A DNA stretch of 64,000 nucleotides from positions 248,001-312,000 of the forward strand of contig JBBCKD010000015.1 of assembly GCA_037191015.1 (NCBI GenBank), given 5' to 3'. A program made the translations under genes and the position numbers. Shown piece by piece: positions 1 to 8,185 of the stretch (the stretch's first letter is position 1; each line of letters begins with the position of its first letter). The notes under the pieces are model-generated. The model did not search any database and was not told the origin of the DNA. It saw nothing but the letters and a program-made list of their open reading frames with translations. Origin of the DNA: Ravibacter sp037191015. GTDB taxonomy: Bacteria; Bacteroidota; Bacteroidia; Cytophagales; Spirosomataceae.

Positions 1-1114
1 CGAACAGTTTTTTGTCCGACCGTTCGTTGTAAAAGCTGCTGCCCTCCCGGTCGATCTCCGAAACGCCTTTCAGCGGGAGCATCACAGAAACAGGTCCCGT
101 ACTCTGCAGGAGCTTATCCGACAGCCTGTTGCCAAGCTCCATGTTTTCAGTAAAATTGGTACGCATAAGCGTAACGTCTGGCGACCAGTTATAAAATATC
201 CTGTCCTGATACCGGTTGGGGATGGTCTCCGGGGCTCCGAAGTTGACCATGTCGAGGCATCCGGGGACTACCAACTGTGGGATACCCGCTTCCGCGGCGG
301 CGGTGAGCCTGTCGGGACCGGCGCTGCATATTCCCCCGCAAAGATCGTCGGCCAGCTCAGTGGTGGTGATGTCCAGCACCCCGTCGAAATACCGGCCGCG
401 GATCAGCTCTTCCATTGCCCTGCCTCCGCTTCCGTTGGCATGAAAGGGATAGGCTTCATAACCTTTTTCGGTGAGAAGGCGGGCGCACATATCGACACAT
501 TTTGTTGTGTTTCCGAACATGCTGATAGCGATCCTCTTTTTGTTTTCGGCGGGTTCAGCCACTTTCCCGGCCATCCCGTCAACAGCCAGCGCAGTCTGCT
601 TTACGATGGAGGAAATAATGCTGTTTACTCCAGCCACGTCGACGATGGAGGGTACCAGCATAATGTCCCTGATGCCGACAAGATGGGTTACATCTTTAGT
701 GGCGAGGGTCGAAATACAAACTTTGGGAACTCCGAACGGAACTCCTTCCATTGCCTTAAGGACGATATATGAACCTCCACCGCCGCCCATACCTACGATT
801 CCGCCGATTTCGGCGTTCCCGGCGGTGAGATCGCGCAGAAGAATGCCGGCCCCCCTGGCCATCAGCTCAATAGCATCATTACGGTTCTGTGCGACTGCAA
901 TTTCCCCGAGATCACGCCCCGCAAGCGACATTACCTCCCGGTTTTCGTAGCTGACAGGGAACAGGTCGGTCGTACCGAGGATACCTGTATTGATGGTGAT
1001 GACCTTTCTTCCCAGGCTGCGAAGCGCTTCGTACAGGACTGCGAAAACCTCGGCTTTGGTGTCGAAGCAACCGATCATAACTATGCCGGCTGCTTTTTCA
1101 GGAGGGATGTGCAT
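1..1114 (-). CDS. Tm-1-like / UPF0261 family protein (partial, C-terminus outside window)
   Basis: The reading frame runs off the left edge, leaving about 371 codons; the family is usually near 400 residues, so only the C-terminal tip is missing. Seen: a GCFDTK segment at residues 15-20 and a glycine-rich GMGGGGGS loop at residues 108-115, both typical of the Tm-1-like ATP-binding (UPF0261) family, named after the tomato Tm-1 protein. The bacterial function is not established. The ATG at 1114 is chosen because it lies 44 bases after the stop of the DUF1080 gene and leads straight into the conserved fold; no earlier ATG exists in frame back to that stop. It is probably cotranscribed with the DUF1080 gene. 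Family call is confident, role unknown. Confidence 0.8.
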   Translation of the reverse strand, partial: MHIPPEKAAGIVMIGCFDTKAEVFAVLYEALRSLGRKVITINTGILGTTDLFPVSYENREVMSLAGRDLGEIAVAQNRNDAIELMARGAGILLRDLTAGNAEIGGIVGMGGGGGSYIVLKAMEGVPFGVPKVCISTLATKDVTHLVGIRDIMLVPSIVDVAGVNSIISSIVKQTALAVDGMAGKVAEPAENKKRIAISMFGNTTKCVDMCARLLTEKGYEAYPFHANGSGGRAMEELIRGRYFDGVLDITTTELADDLCGGICSAGPDRLTAAAEAGIPQLVVPGCLDMVNFGAPETIPNRYQDRIFYNWSPDVTLMRTNFTENMELGNRLSDKLLQSTGPVSVMLPLKGVSEIDREGSSFYNERSDKKLF

Positions 1115-1158
1115 GAATTTTCTGATAAAATAAGGATGGAATGGTGTGGCTTTAATGT

Positions 1159-1788
1159 TTATTCGGGTAATTCTTCAATCTCAATGTTTTTCAGGAAAAT
1201 CCGGGCATTCCCGCCGCTGTGGATCTGTACGCCGAAAACGCCCTGTTGAGAGATACTATTGTCCTTTTCCAGATAATCGGCTGTTTTGATCCCGTTGATG
1301 TACAACTGGTGGCGGTTTCCCGTGCACCTGATGATGTAGGAGTTCCAGCCGCCGGGGTTAAGAATTTCTTTCAGAGCCCCGATCTCGCCCGATACCAGCT
1401 TTCCCCTGCGGTGCTCATCGTAAATGTCTCCCCAATAGCCGTCGCCGATGTCTGCCTGGTAGCCGATCATATCTTTGTTTTTTACCTCAGACCTGTATTG
1501 GATCCCGCTGTTGATCATACCCGTGGAAGGGTCGCCCGTCAGCTTGAAAAGACATCTGAACTCGAAATTTTTATAGGTTTTTTCAGTGACAAGGTAGCTG
1601 TTCACAGGAACTTTTCCCGAATCGTCACCACCCGTAATGAGATTGTTTTCCACTTTCCAGAGATAAGCATAGGCAGGATCGGAAATTTTCCATCCCCGGA
1701 GCGTATGGCCGTCAAAAAGGGAAACACCCTGAGCGCGGCAAAACGTTGCAAACGTAACAAAAAACACAAAAATTATTGTTTTTCTCAT
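1159..1788 (-). CDS. Secreted DUF1080 (3-keto-disaccharide hydrolase-like) protein
   Basis: The 209-residue protein starts with a clear signal peptide (about residues 1-19, ending CRA-Q) followed by one DUF1080 domain: an opening LFDGHTLRGWK motif, then a jelly-roll lectin/glucanase-like fold with GIQYRSEV and GYQADIGDGYWGDIYDE segments. This family is abundant in Bacteroidota and Planctomycetes. Some members hydrolyse 3-keto-glycosides, others are uncharacterised, so the reaction here is an inference. It acts in the periplasm or at the surface. It is the first gene of a minus-strand unit that continues into the UPF0261 gene, and a TAnnTTTG -7 box lies about 65 bases upstream of its ATG. Confidence 0.85.
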   Translation of the reverse strand: MRKTIIFVFFVTFATFCRAQGVSLFDGHTLRGWKISDPAYAYLWKVENNLITGGDDSGKVPVNSYLVTEKTYKNFEFRCLFKLTGDPSTGMINSGIQYRSEVKNKDMIGYQADIGDGYWGDIYDEHRRGKLVSGEIGALKEILNPGGWNSYIIRCTGNRHQLYINGIKTADYLEKDNSISQQGVFGVQIHSGGNARIFLKNIEIEELPE

Positions 1789-1852
1789 AGTGTTTCCCGG
1801 TTATTTTAAATAAACGCTACTTTAATATTCGAAATTATTCTATGCTATTTTT

Positions 1853-1860
1853 CAAATATA
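1853..1860 (-). promoter_or_regulatory. Candidate -7 box of the DUF1080 gene
   Basis: Read on the minus strand the bases are TATATTTG, a perfect match to the Bacteroidota -7 consensus TAnnTTTG. It lies about 65 bases upstream of the DUF1080 start codon in an AT-rich stretch. No good -33 TTG is visible at the usual spacing, so this is tentative. Confidence 0.4.
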
Positions 1861-1996
1861 GGAGAAAAAGAGAAAGCGCCGGACTCCAGGTTCCGGTAAA
1901 GTGAGGGGGCGTCTCCCGCAGGTTTCGGGACCGCTGTTAATTTATCAGGGATACACATAGGCAGGAACGGTTGTGCGTGTCAAAAACAAAAGTCAA

Positions 1997-2029
1997 TTGT
2001 AAGGAAATAAACAAATTTACGTATTTTTG
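1997..2029 (+). promoter_or_regulatory. Candidate promoter of the aryl-polyene-like cluster
   Basis: A TTG at 1997-1999 and TATTTTTG at 2022-2029 (fits TAnnTTTG) are separated by 22 bases, as in Bacteroidota sigma-ABfr promoters. The predicted transcript start (about 2036) lies downstream of the TTG codon at 2027, which argues that the first acyl carrier protein begins at the ATG at 2057 instead. Confidence 0.5.
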
Positions 2030-2056
2030 GGTGCAAATAATTTGCCGCTATTGAAT

Positions 2057-2323
2057 ATGAGCATTGAGGAGATAATTGCTACTACCAAAGATTTTTTGTC
2101 TGAGGAGTTTGAGGTAGATAAGGAATTGATTCAACCCGGGAGTGACCTGAAAGCCACTTTAGACCTGGACAGCCTGGATTATGTGGATCTGGTGGTTTTG
2201 ATCGAGGAGAATTTTAATGTTAAGGTCACCGGTGAGGATTTCAAGTCTATTGTGACTTTTAACGATTTCTATCAATTTGTGGCATCCAGACTTGCACCGC
2301 TAGCCGTAGATCCTACGCTGTAA
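2057..2323 (+). CDS. Acyl carrier protein 1 of the aryl-polyene/flexirubin-like cluster
   Basis: An 88-residue acyl carrier protein with the phosphopantetheine attachment motif LDLDSLDYVDL; Ser39 would carry the prosthetic group. It would hold growing polyene chains for the neighbouring ketosynthases and dehydratases. The reading frame is open upstream to a TTG at 2027, but that codon overlaps the predicted -7 promoter box, so the ATG at 2057 is preferred. It is the first gene of a plus-strand run of about 9 kb whose genes overlap or nearly touch. A housekeeping AcpP is unlikely because the sequence is divergent and a second specialised carrier lies in the same cluster. Confidence 0.9.
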   Translation: MSIEEIIATTKDFLSEEFEVDKELIQPGSDLKATLDLDSLDYVDLVVLIEENFNVKVTGEDFKSIVTFNDFYQFVASRLAPLAVDPTL

Positions 2324-2327
2324 GGGC

Positions 2328-3209
2328 ATGAGCAAGTGGGATGGCAAAACCAAAGGGACGCTTCTGGGGTACCGGATCCTGCTGTTTTGTGTGCGTCACA
2401 CCCCTATTCGTTTTGTCTACCTGCTGATCCGGTTCATATCCCTTTATTTTTTCCTGTTTGCAGGTGACGCCAGGAAGGCTTTAGGCCAGTTTTACAGGCA
2501 GGGACTTGGTGTGGCCGGCTTCGACGTTCCGCGCCTGATCTACAGGAACTTTTACAGTTTTGCACAGACGCTGATAGACCGGATGGCCTTCCTTGTCGGG
2601 AAGCAGGATCTTTTTACTTTATCTTTCGAACATGAGGATTATCTCATCGCCATGCGCGGGCAGGGGCGCGGCGGGATCCTGCTGAGCGCTCACCTGGGGA
2701 ACTGGGAAACTGCGGGGAATTTACTGAAAGGGCGCGTCACCCCCACCATCAACGTGGTAATGCTCGATTCGGAAGTAGAGGAGATCAAGGATTATCTCAA
2801 CCAGAAGACCGGCGGCCCCAGGTTCCGGATCATCGCGATAAAAGACGACCTGTCGCATGTCGTAAAGATCAACAGCGCCCTGAAGAATAACGAATTTGTG
2901 GCTATTCATGCCGACCGGTTTATCGAAGGATCCAAAAGCATCGAGCTACCTTTTTTGGGGAGGAAGGCTTCTTTCCCCCTGGGACCTTTCCTGGTCGCTT
3001 CTAAATTCAATTCTCCTGTTACTTTTGTATTCGGAGTTAAAAAAAGCAATTTTGTATACCATCTCAGTGCAACTCTGCCTATCGACGAGCCTATGTCCCC
3101 GGCAGAGATAGCCGCTGCATTCGTGAAGGAGCTTGAAAAGCGGGTAAGGCAGACTCCCGAGCAATGGTTTAATTATTTCCCGTATTTTAGCGATGAGATC
3201 AAAGCCTGA
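2328..3209 (+). CDS. LPLAT/HtrB-like lipid acyltransferase
   Basis: A 293-residue protein of the LpxL/HtrB-type lysophospholipid acyltransferase superfamily. An N-terminal hydrophobic segment (about residues 28-46) would anchor it to the inner membrane. The catalytic H-x4-E motif is seen as HLGNWE, His122 and Glu127. In aryl-polyene and flexirubin clusters such an enzyme is thought to move the finished acyl chain from carrier protein to a lipid or alcohol acceptor; that role here rests on context. It starts 4 bases after the carrier protein stop and overlaps the next gene by 17 bases, showing translational coupling. Confidence 0.85.
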   Translation: MSKWDGKTKGTLLGYRILLFCVRHTPIRFVYLLIRFISLYFFLFAGDARKALGQFYRQGLGVAGFDVPRLIYRNFYSFAQTLIDRMAFLVGKQDLFTLSFEHEDYLIAMRGQGRGGILLSAHLGNWETAGNLLKGRVTPTINVVMLDSEVEEIKDYLNQKTGGPRFRIIAIKDDLSHVVKINSALKNNEFVAIHADRFIEGSKSIELPFLGRKASFPLGPFLVASKFNSPVTFVFGVKKSNFVYHLSATLPIDEPMSPAEIAAAFVKELEKRVRQTPEQWFNYFPYFSDEIKA

Positions 3210-3609
3210 CGACGATATCCTGTCCCTGATCCCGCACAGGGAGCCGTTTGTGCAGGTAGGAGAGCTTGTAAGCGCGTCGGATTCGCTTTTTGTGACCAGG
3301 CTGACCATCAGGCCTGAAAACATGCTGCTGAAAAACGGGCGTTTTATGGAATCCGGGCTTATCGAAAACATAGCTCAAAGCGCGGCGCTGGGTTTTGGAT
3401 ATCTTGGAAGAGAGAGCGGGCAGGAACCTAAAGTGGGCTATATCGGTGCAATTTCCAGGGTGGAAGTAAGCACTCTGCCGGTAGCAGGCGATACGATCAC
3501 TACCTATGTGACGGTTATGCACCGGCTGGAACCCGTTGTGATGGTACATGGAGTTTGTTATCGCGGTGATGAAAAGCTTCTGGAAGGTGAAATTAAGCTG
3601 GTGATCTGA
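3193..3609 (+). CDS. Hotdog-fold 3-hydroxyacyl-ACP dehydratase (ApeP/FabZ-like)
   Basis: A 138-residue single hotdog domain. LIPHREPFV near the N-terminus supplies the likely catalytic His15, and ESGLIENIAQSAAL provides an acidic residue on the long helix (Glu57 region). These fit the dehydratases that make the conjugated double bonds in aryl-polyene synthesis. It overlaps the acyltransferase gene and directly abuts the thioesterase gene at 3610. A second dehydratase at 9600 makes a pair, as in characterised aryl-polyene clusters with two dehydratases. Substrate length cannot be read from the sequence. Confidence 0.8.
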   Translation: MRSKPDDDILSLIPHREPFVQVGELVSASDSLFVTRLTIRPENMLLKNGRFMESGLIENIAQSAALGFGYLGRESGQEPKVGYIGAISRVEVSTLPVAGDTITTYVTVMHRLEPVVMVHGVCYRGDEKLLEGEIKLVI

Positions 3610-4047
3610 ATGATGACTGAAGTAAAGAAAAAACTGGTTTCTGAAATAGAGATCGATATCCGTTTCAGTGAGACGGACGCAATGGGGGTGGTATGGCACG
3701 GAAACTATCTTAAATATTTCGAAGACGGCAGGGAGCAGTTCGGGAAGGACTTCGATATCCCGTACCTGAAGGTTGCCGGGCATGGGTTTTTTATACCGAT
3801 CGTGCATTCTGCGCTTGATTTCAAGGCTTCTGTCTTTTACGGACAAAGAATAAAAGTGCTCACCGAATATGTGCCCGTACGTACGGCAAAAATTGTATTC
3901 AACTACAAGGTGATCAACCTGGAAACGAACGAGGTAGCCGCTGTCGGTACCACTACCCAAGTGTTTATATCCCAGAAAACCCGCGAGCTCGAATTACTGG
4001 CTCCTCCTTTTTACCAGGCGTGGAAAGAGGCGCATCAGCTTTATTGA
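3610..4047 (+). CDS. 4HBT/YbgC-type acyl thioesterase
   Basis: A 145-residue hotdog thioesterase of the 4-hydroxybenzoyl-CoA thioesterase type. The motif ETDAMGVVWHGNYLKYFE (from residue 21) holds the expected catalytic Asp23 and the following His/Asn pattern. Thioesterases of this type are regular members of aryl-polyene and flexirubin clusters, where they may release or proofread acyl chains. Two ATG codons stand in tandem at the start and the first is used. The stop codon TGA shares a base with the ATG of the next ketosynthase, so both are probably translated together. Confidence 0.8.
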   Translation: MMTEVKKKLVSEIEIDIRFSETDAMGVVWHGNYLKYFEDGREQFGKDFDIPYLKVAGHGFFIPIVHSALDFKASVFYGQRIKVLTEYVPVRTAKIVFNYKVINLETNEVAAVGTTTQVFISQKTRELELLAPPFYQAWKEAHQLY

Positions 4048-5138
4048 TGGGCGTTTCGGTTTACATCGGTGCGGAAGCAATTGTCTCGCCCCTGGGTCAG
4101 ACGGCGGCTTCCAATATGGACCAGGTACTTTCCGGGCACTCCGGGATCACGCTGCAAGAACGGATAGGATGGAAGGAGAGCGATGTATATGCAGCTATCC
4201 TGCAGGGAATGTCAGGAAAGGAGAAGTTTGAGCAGTTGCTGGAACAAAGCCTGGGCGCGGCCGCGGAGCAATGGGACCCTTCCCTTTTATCGTCTGAAGA
4301 CACTTTGCTGATTATCAGTTCGACCAAGGGTGGGATTGCCGGAGATATAACCAATCCTTTTCAGCCTGTCGTTTCCCGTCTGGAAACCCGGTTTTCTCTC
4401 CGCCATCGTCCGCTGGTAATTTCAAATGCCTGTATTTCCGGGGTAGTGGCTGTCAATACGGCGGCCCGGCTGCTGAAAGCGGGACTTTACAAACACGTTG
4501 TGGTGGCTGGCAGTGACGTGGTCTCGGACTTTGTTTTGTACGGGTTCCAGTCATTGTATGCCGTAAGCGATGAACCATGCCGGCCTTTCGACCGGGACCG
4601 GAAAGGAGTTTCGCTGGGAGAAGCGGGCGGCGCCCTGGTGCTGTCAGCAGAGAGGTCTTCCTTTGCCGGGGAGCCCTTTCTTTACCTGGGGGGCGCAGGC
4701 GCCAATGACGCCAACCATATCTCGGGACCTTCCAGGACCGGGGAAGGCCTGGTGAGGGCTGTTTCGAAAGCGATCGGGAAAGCCGGGATTGACAGCCGGG
4801 AGATCGGCTTCATCAATGCGCATGGGACCGGCACGAATTTCAACGACGAAATGGAATCCATCGCGTTCGGGCGCCTCGGGCTGGAGCATATACCACTGAA
4901 CAGTTTAAAGGGATATTGGGGACATACCCTCGGGGCGGCAGGAATAATTGAAACGGCTGCCTGCCTGCAAATGATGCGGAGGGGAAGCCTGGCCGCAAGC
5001 CTGGGATACCGGTCGCAGGGGACCTCGGTACCGCTGAACGTGCTGACCGGTAATGAAGCCCCGGAAACAGATATATTTCTCAAGACCGCCTCGGGTTTCG
5101 GCGGAGGGAACGCGGCGCTGATTGTTAAAAAGATATGA
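4047..5138 (+). CDS. Beta-ketoacyl-ACP synthase 1 (KAS I/II type)
   Basis: A 363-residue condensing enzyme with the full Cys-His-His triad: Cys129 in SNACISG, His259 in NAHGTGT and His293 in GHTLGAAG. It would elongate carrier-bound chains with malonyl units. The frame is open to 4020 but the ATG at 4047 overlaps the thioesterase stop and begins at the conserved first strand, so it is preferred. It is somewhat shorter than FabF (about 410). In known clusters one ketosynthase pairs with a chain length factor and another acts alone; which role this copy plays cannot be told. Confidence 0.85.
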   Translation: MGVSVYIGAEAIVSPLGQTAASNMDQVLSGHSGITLQERIGWKESDVYAAILQGMSGKEKFEQLLEQSLGAAAEQWDPSLLSSEDTLLIISSTKGGIAGDITNPFQPVVSRLETRFSLRHRPLVISNACISGVVAVNTAARLLKAGLYKHVVVAGSDVVSDFVLYGFQSLYAVSDEPCRPFDRDRKGVSLGEAGGALVLSAERSSFAGEPFLYLGGAGANDANHISGPSRTGEGLVRAVSKAIGKAGIDSREIGFINAHGTGTNFNDEMESIAFGRLGLEHIPLNSLKGYWGHTLGAAGIIETAACLQMMRRGSLAASLGYRSQGTSVPLNVLTGNEAPETDIFLKTASGFGGGNAALIVKKI

Positions 5139-5755
5139 GCAGGATCATGCACTATTGCCGGATCACCAATGAAGACGCTGTCCTTGACGGGGAGAAGCTG
5201 CTTTCGTTTGAAGGCGCAGCAGATACAGGGGAGAAGCTGCTTGCTCTTTACCGGTATGTCGCGCCGGATTATCCCAAGTTCTACAAGATGGACCTGCTGT
5301 CCAAAACTTCCTTTCTGGGGGTTGAATTGCTGAAGTCGTCCTGCAGCGGGCTGGCTTCCGCTCCTGAAGACGCTGTAGCGCTCCTGTTCGCCAATTCGGA
5401 GTCGAGCGCCGATACCGACATCAGGTTCAGGGACAGCTATGAAATTGAGCGGCTGCCGGGGCCTTCGTTGTTCGTATATACCTTACCCAATATAGCGCTC
5501 GGAGAAATCTCGATCCGAAACAAATGGTATGGAGAGCATATGTTTGCCGTTTTTCCTAATTTCGCACCTGCCTATTTTGTCGACCACAGCGCGCTGTTGC
5601 TGGATGACGGCGCAGAATGGGTGATCGGGGGCTGGGTGAATGTGAGAAACGGGCCGGACGCCCTGATTTTCGCTATGGATAAAGGCGAAAACAGGAGCAG
5701 GGATGGATTCATGAGCCGGCTGGAAGACAGCCTGGAAGAGTTGTACCGGGATTAA
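5135..5755 (+). CDS. Degenerate ketosynthase-fold protein, probably non-catalytic
   Basis: A 206-residue protein that overlaps the preceding ketosynthase by ATGA. It resembles the N-terminal half of a condensing enzyme (KMDLLSKTSFLGVELL, then ALLFANSESSADTDIRF and a YTLPNIALGEISIRNKWYG segment), but the position that should hold the nucleophilic Cys is not a cysteine and the C-terminal half with the two histidines is absent. Similar short ketosynthase-like proteins occur in flexirubin-type clusters, usually annotated hypothetical. A structural or chain-length role is possible. The call rests on weak fold resemblance. Confidence 0.6.
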   Translation: MSRIMHYCRITNEDAVLDGEKLLSFEGAADTGEKLLALYRYVAPDYPKFYKMDLLSKTSFLGVELLKSSCSGLASAPEDAVALLFANSESSADTDIRFRDSYEIERLPGPSLFVYTLPNIALGEISIRNKWYGEHMFAVFPNFAPAYFVDHSALLLDDGAEWVIGGWVNVRNGPDALIFAMDKGENRSRDGFMSRLEDSLEELYRD

Positions 5756-5789
5756 TAGTATTAAAATAGCAGATAGATAATTGACAAGA

Positions 5790-6053
5790 ATGGCAACCGC
5801 GACGTTAAAAGAAGAATTAAAGGGACACATTATAGAACAATTGAACCTGGAGGACGTCAGGGTCGGGGATTTTGTAGACAGCGCTCCGCTATTCGGAGAA
5901 GGAGGGGTGGGCTTGGATTCGATCGATGCCCTTGAGCTGATCGTACTTCTTGAAAAACATTACCACATCAACGTGACAAACCCGGAAGAGGGTAAGGTCG
6001 TATTTTACTCCATCGACTCGATGGCCGACTATATTGAGAAGCACAGGAAATAA
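5790..6053 (+). CDS. Acyl carrier protein 2
   Basis: An 87-residue carrier protein with the attachment motif GLDSIDALEL, Ser44 being the likely phosphopantetheinylated residue. A TTG at 5781 is in frame, but the ATG at 5790 is preferred. The stop TAA is followed at once by the ATG of the second ketosynthase. Two dedicated carrier proteins in one cluster match characterised aryl-polyene systems, where one carries the elongating chain and the other a different intermediate; the division here is unknown. Confidence 0.88.
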   Translation: MATATLKEELKGHIIEQLNLEDVRVGDFVDSAPLFGEGGVGLDSIDALELIVLLEKHYHINVTNPEEGKVVFYSIDSMADYIEKHRK

Positions 6054-7235
6054 ATGCTTACGGACGCCTATGTAACCGGTATGGGGGTGATTTCGGCCAT
6101 CGGCAGGAACGTTGGCGAAAACCTGCATGCCCTTTTACATAAGCAGCCGGGGATAGCGGCTGTAGAAACCGGGGCCCGTAAAGAGGCGGTAATGGCAGGC
6201 CGGGTAGCTTTCGATGACGAGACGCTTGCCCGCAACCTGGGTTTTTCCCGTTTTCCCGTTTCGCGGACATCGTTGCTCGGTATGACGGCCGCTCTGGAAG
6301 CCTGGGGCGATAACCGGCACATTCCGGGCCTGAAAACCGGGCTTATTTCTTCAACCTCGGTAGGCGGCATGGATAAGAGCGAAGTTTTCTACGACGACTT
6401 CCTGGCCGGCCGGCAGGCGGACTATGACGTACTTGTATGTCATGACAGCGGAACTGCTTCCGAACGCATAGCAGAATTCCTGGGCATCACAGGCTATGTG
6501 AATACGATTTCTACCGCATGTTCTTCCGGCGCCAATGCCATTATGCTGGGCGCCCGCCTGCTGAGAAGCGGACGGCTCGACAGGGTGCTCGTGGGAGGGT
6601 CTGATGCGCTCACCCGCTTTACGATCAATGGCTTTGAATCGCTGATGATCTATGACAGGGAATGGACCCGGCCGTTTGACGAGTCGAGGACAGGATTAAA
6701 CCTGGGGGAAGGAGCGGCTTTTCTGCTGATGGAGTCCGAAAAGAGCCTGCAGATGACGGGAAACCGTCCGTCAGGTCGTGTGAAAGGCTGGGGCAATGCT
6801 GCAGATGCCTATCACCAGACAGCCTCATCGCCTGAAGGAAAAGGTGCGACGCTGGCAATTTCCGAGGCGATCCGTACAGCCGGGCTGACGCCGGCCGATA
6901 TTTCCTACATCAATGCCCATGGTACCGGCACGCCCAACAATGACCTTTCGGAATCTGTGGCCCTGAAGAACATATTTGGCGCCTCCGTACCTTCTTTCAG
7001 CTCTACGAAGGCCTTTACAGGTCATACCCTTGCCGCCGCCGGAGCGATCGAAGCGGTATATTCCCTTCTCGCTATCAGAGAAGGAACGATATGGCCTAAC
7101 CTGAACTTTACCGAAGCGATCCGCGATACCGGGCTGGTGCCTGTGACCGAGCCCGAAAAATGTATGGTAAATACTGTGCTGTCCAATTCGTTCGGGTTCG
7201 GAGGCAATAACTCCTCGCTCGTTTTTACGCTTTGA
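6054..7235 (+). CDS. Beta-ketoacyl-ACP synthase 2 (FabF-like)
   Basis: A 393-residue condensing enzyme of normal FabF length with Cys156 in TACSSGA, His289 in NAHGTGT and His324 in TGHTLAAAG, so it should be active. It is followed directly by a related protein that has lost the nucleophile. This is the arrangement of a ketosynthase/chain-length-factor heterodimer such as ApeO-ApeC or type II polyketide KS-alpha/beta, so this copy is the best candidate for the polyene-elongating subunit. It starts immediately after the stop of carrier protein 2. Confidence 0.88.
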   Translation: MLTDAYVTGMGVISAIGRNVGENLHALLHKQPGIAAVETGARKEAVMAGRVAFDDETLARNLGFSRFPVSRTSLLGMTAALEAWGDNRHIPGLKTGLISSTSVGGMDKSEVFYDDFLAGRQADYDVLVCHDSGTASERIAEFLGITGYVNTISTACSSGANAIMLGARLLRSGRLDRVLVGGSDALTRFTINGFESLMIYDREWTRPFDESRTGLNLGEGAAFLLMESEKSLQMTGNRPSGRVKGWGNAADAYHQTASSPEGKGATLAISEAIRTAGLTPADISYINAHGTGTPNNDLSESVALKNIFGASVPSFSSTKAFTGHTLAAAGAIEAVYSLLAIREGTIWPNLNFTEAIRDTGLVPVTEPEKCMVNTVLSNSFGFGGNNSSLVFTL

Positions 7236-7240
7236 TCCAT

Positions 7241-8185
7241 ATGAAGAGCAGGATTTTCGTCAACGGGGCTTCCACTATTTCACATCAGCCTACCTTCGGG
7301 GAAAAAGGGTTTTCCGGCTCCATTACCAGGCTGGAAAAAGGCAGCGAGCTGCTTCAGCCGGCATACAGGGAATATATCGATCCTGTAATGCTCAGGCGTA
7401 TGAGCAGGATATTGCGGATGGGTGTGGCCTCTGCAATGCACGCGCTGCAGCAGGCCGGTGTCTCGTCGCCTTCCGGCATCATCGTGGGAACGGGGCTGGG
7501 CTGTCTGCAGGATACGGAAAAGTTTCTCGGTAATTTTCTTACCCTCGAAGGCTTGATTCCGCCAACGGCATTTATCCTTTCCACCCACAATACCGTAGCG
7601 GGGCAGATCTCGCTCAGCCTGGGTTGTCATTCCTATAATATAACGTATACCCAGAACACGGTCTCATTTGAAATGGCATTGCTCGACGGTATAATGAAGC
7701 TGGAAGAAGACGGAGGTGAGATACTCGTTGGCGCGGCAGACGAGCATATCCCCTTTCTCGATAAGCTGGCCGCCGAATGGGGTTATCATGATTGCGTGCT
7801 CACTTCGGGCGTTTCCTTTTTTGTACTGTCCGGGACCGCTTCGGAAAATACGCTCGCGGAGGTGATCGACGTGGATGTCTTCACCGGAACAAGGGTTGAC
7901 AGGAAAGAAATGACAGATAGCTTCCTGGCCCGGCACGGGTTGGGCCGGGATGAGGTGGATATGGTTTTGCAGGACGGGAGGCAACCGGCAGACGATACGG
8001 GATTTGACGGTGATACCGTCGACTATACGGGGCTTTGTGGCCTATACCCGACGGCATCGGGTTTTGCGTTTCATTACGGGGCCGACTTTTTGGGATCGGT
8101 GGGCAGGGATAAGAAAGTATTGATCGTAAACGAACTGAGTCCCGGGAACCTGGGACTCATACTTCTGAAAGGGGTTGAAGCATAG
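7241..8185 (+). CDS. Chain-length-factor-like ketosynthase homologue (Gln at the Cys position)
   Basis: A 314-residue condensing-enzyme homologue. By alignment with the upstream ketosynthase (TACSSGANAI against YTQNTVSFEM), the active-site Cys is replaced by Gln138, the same replacement known in chain length factors (KS-beta) of type II polyketide synthases. An ATG at 7241 gives a gap of 5 bases after the ketosynthase stop; a TTG at 7232 is in frame but less likely. It probably forms a heterodimer with the 6054-7235 protein and sets chain length. The C-terminal histidine motifs are also poorly kept. Confidence 0.75.
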   Translation: MKSRIFVNGASTISHQPTFGEKGFSGSITRLEKGSELLQPAYREYIDPVMLRRMSRILRMGVASAMHALQQAGVSSPSGIIVGTGLGCLQDTEKFLGNFLTLEGLIPPTAFILSTHNTVAGQISLSLGCHSYNITYTQNTVSFEMALLDGIMKLEEDGGEILVGAADEHIPFLDKLAAEWGYHDCVLTSGVSFFVLSGTASENTLAEVIDVDVFTGTRVDRKEMTDSFLARHGLGRDEVDMVLQDGRQPADDTGFDGDTVDYTGLCGLYPTASGFAFHYGADFLGSVGRDKKVLIVNELSPGNLGLILLKGVEA

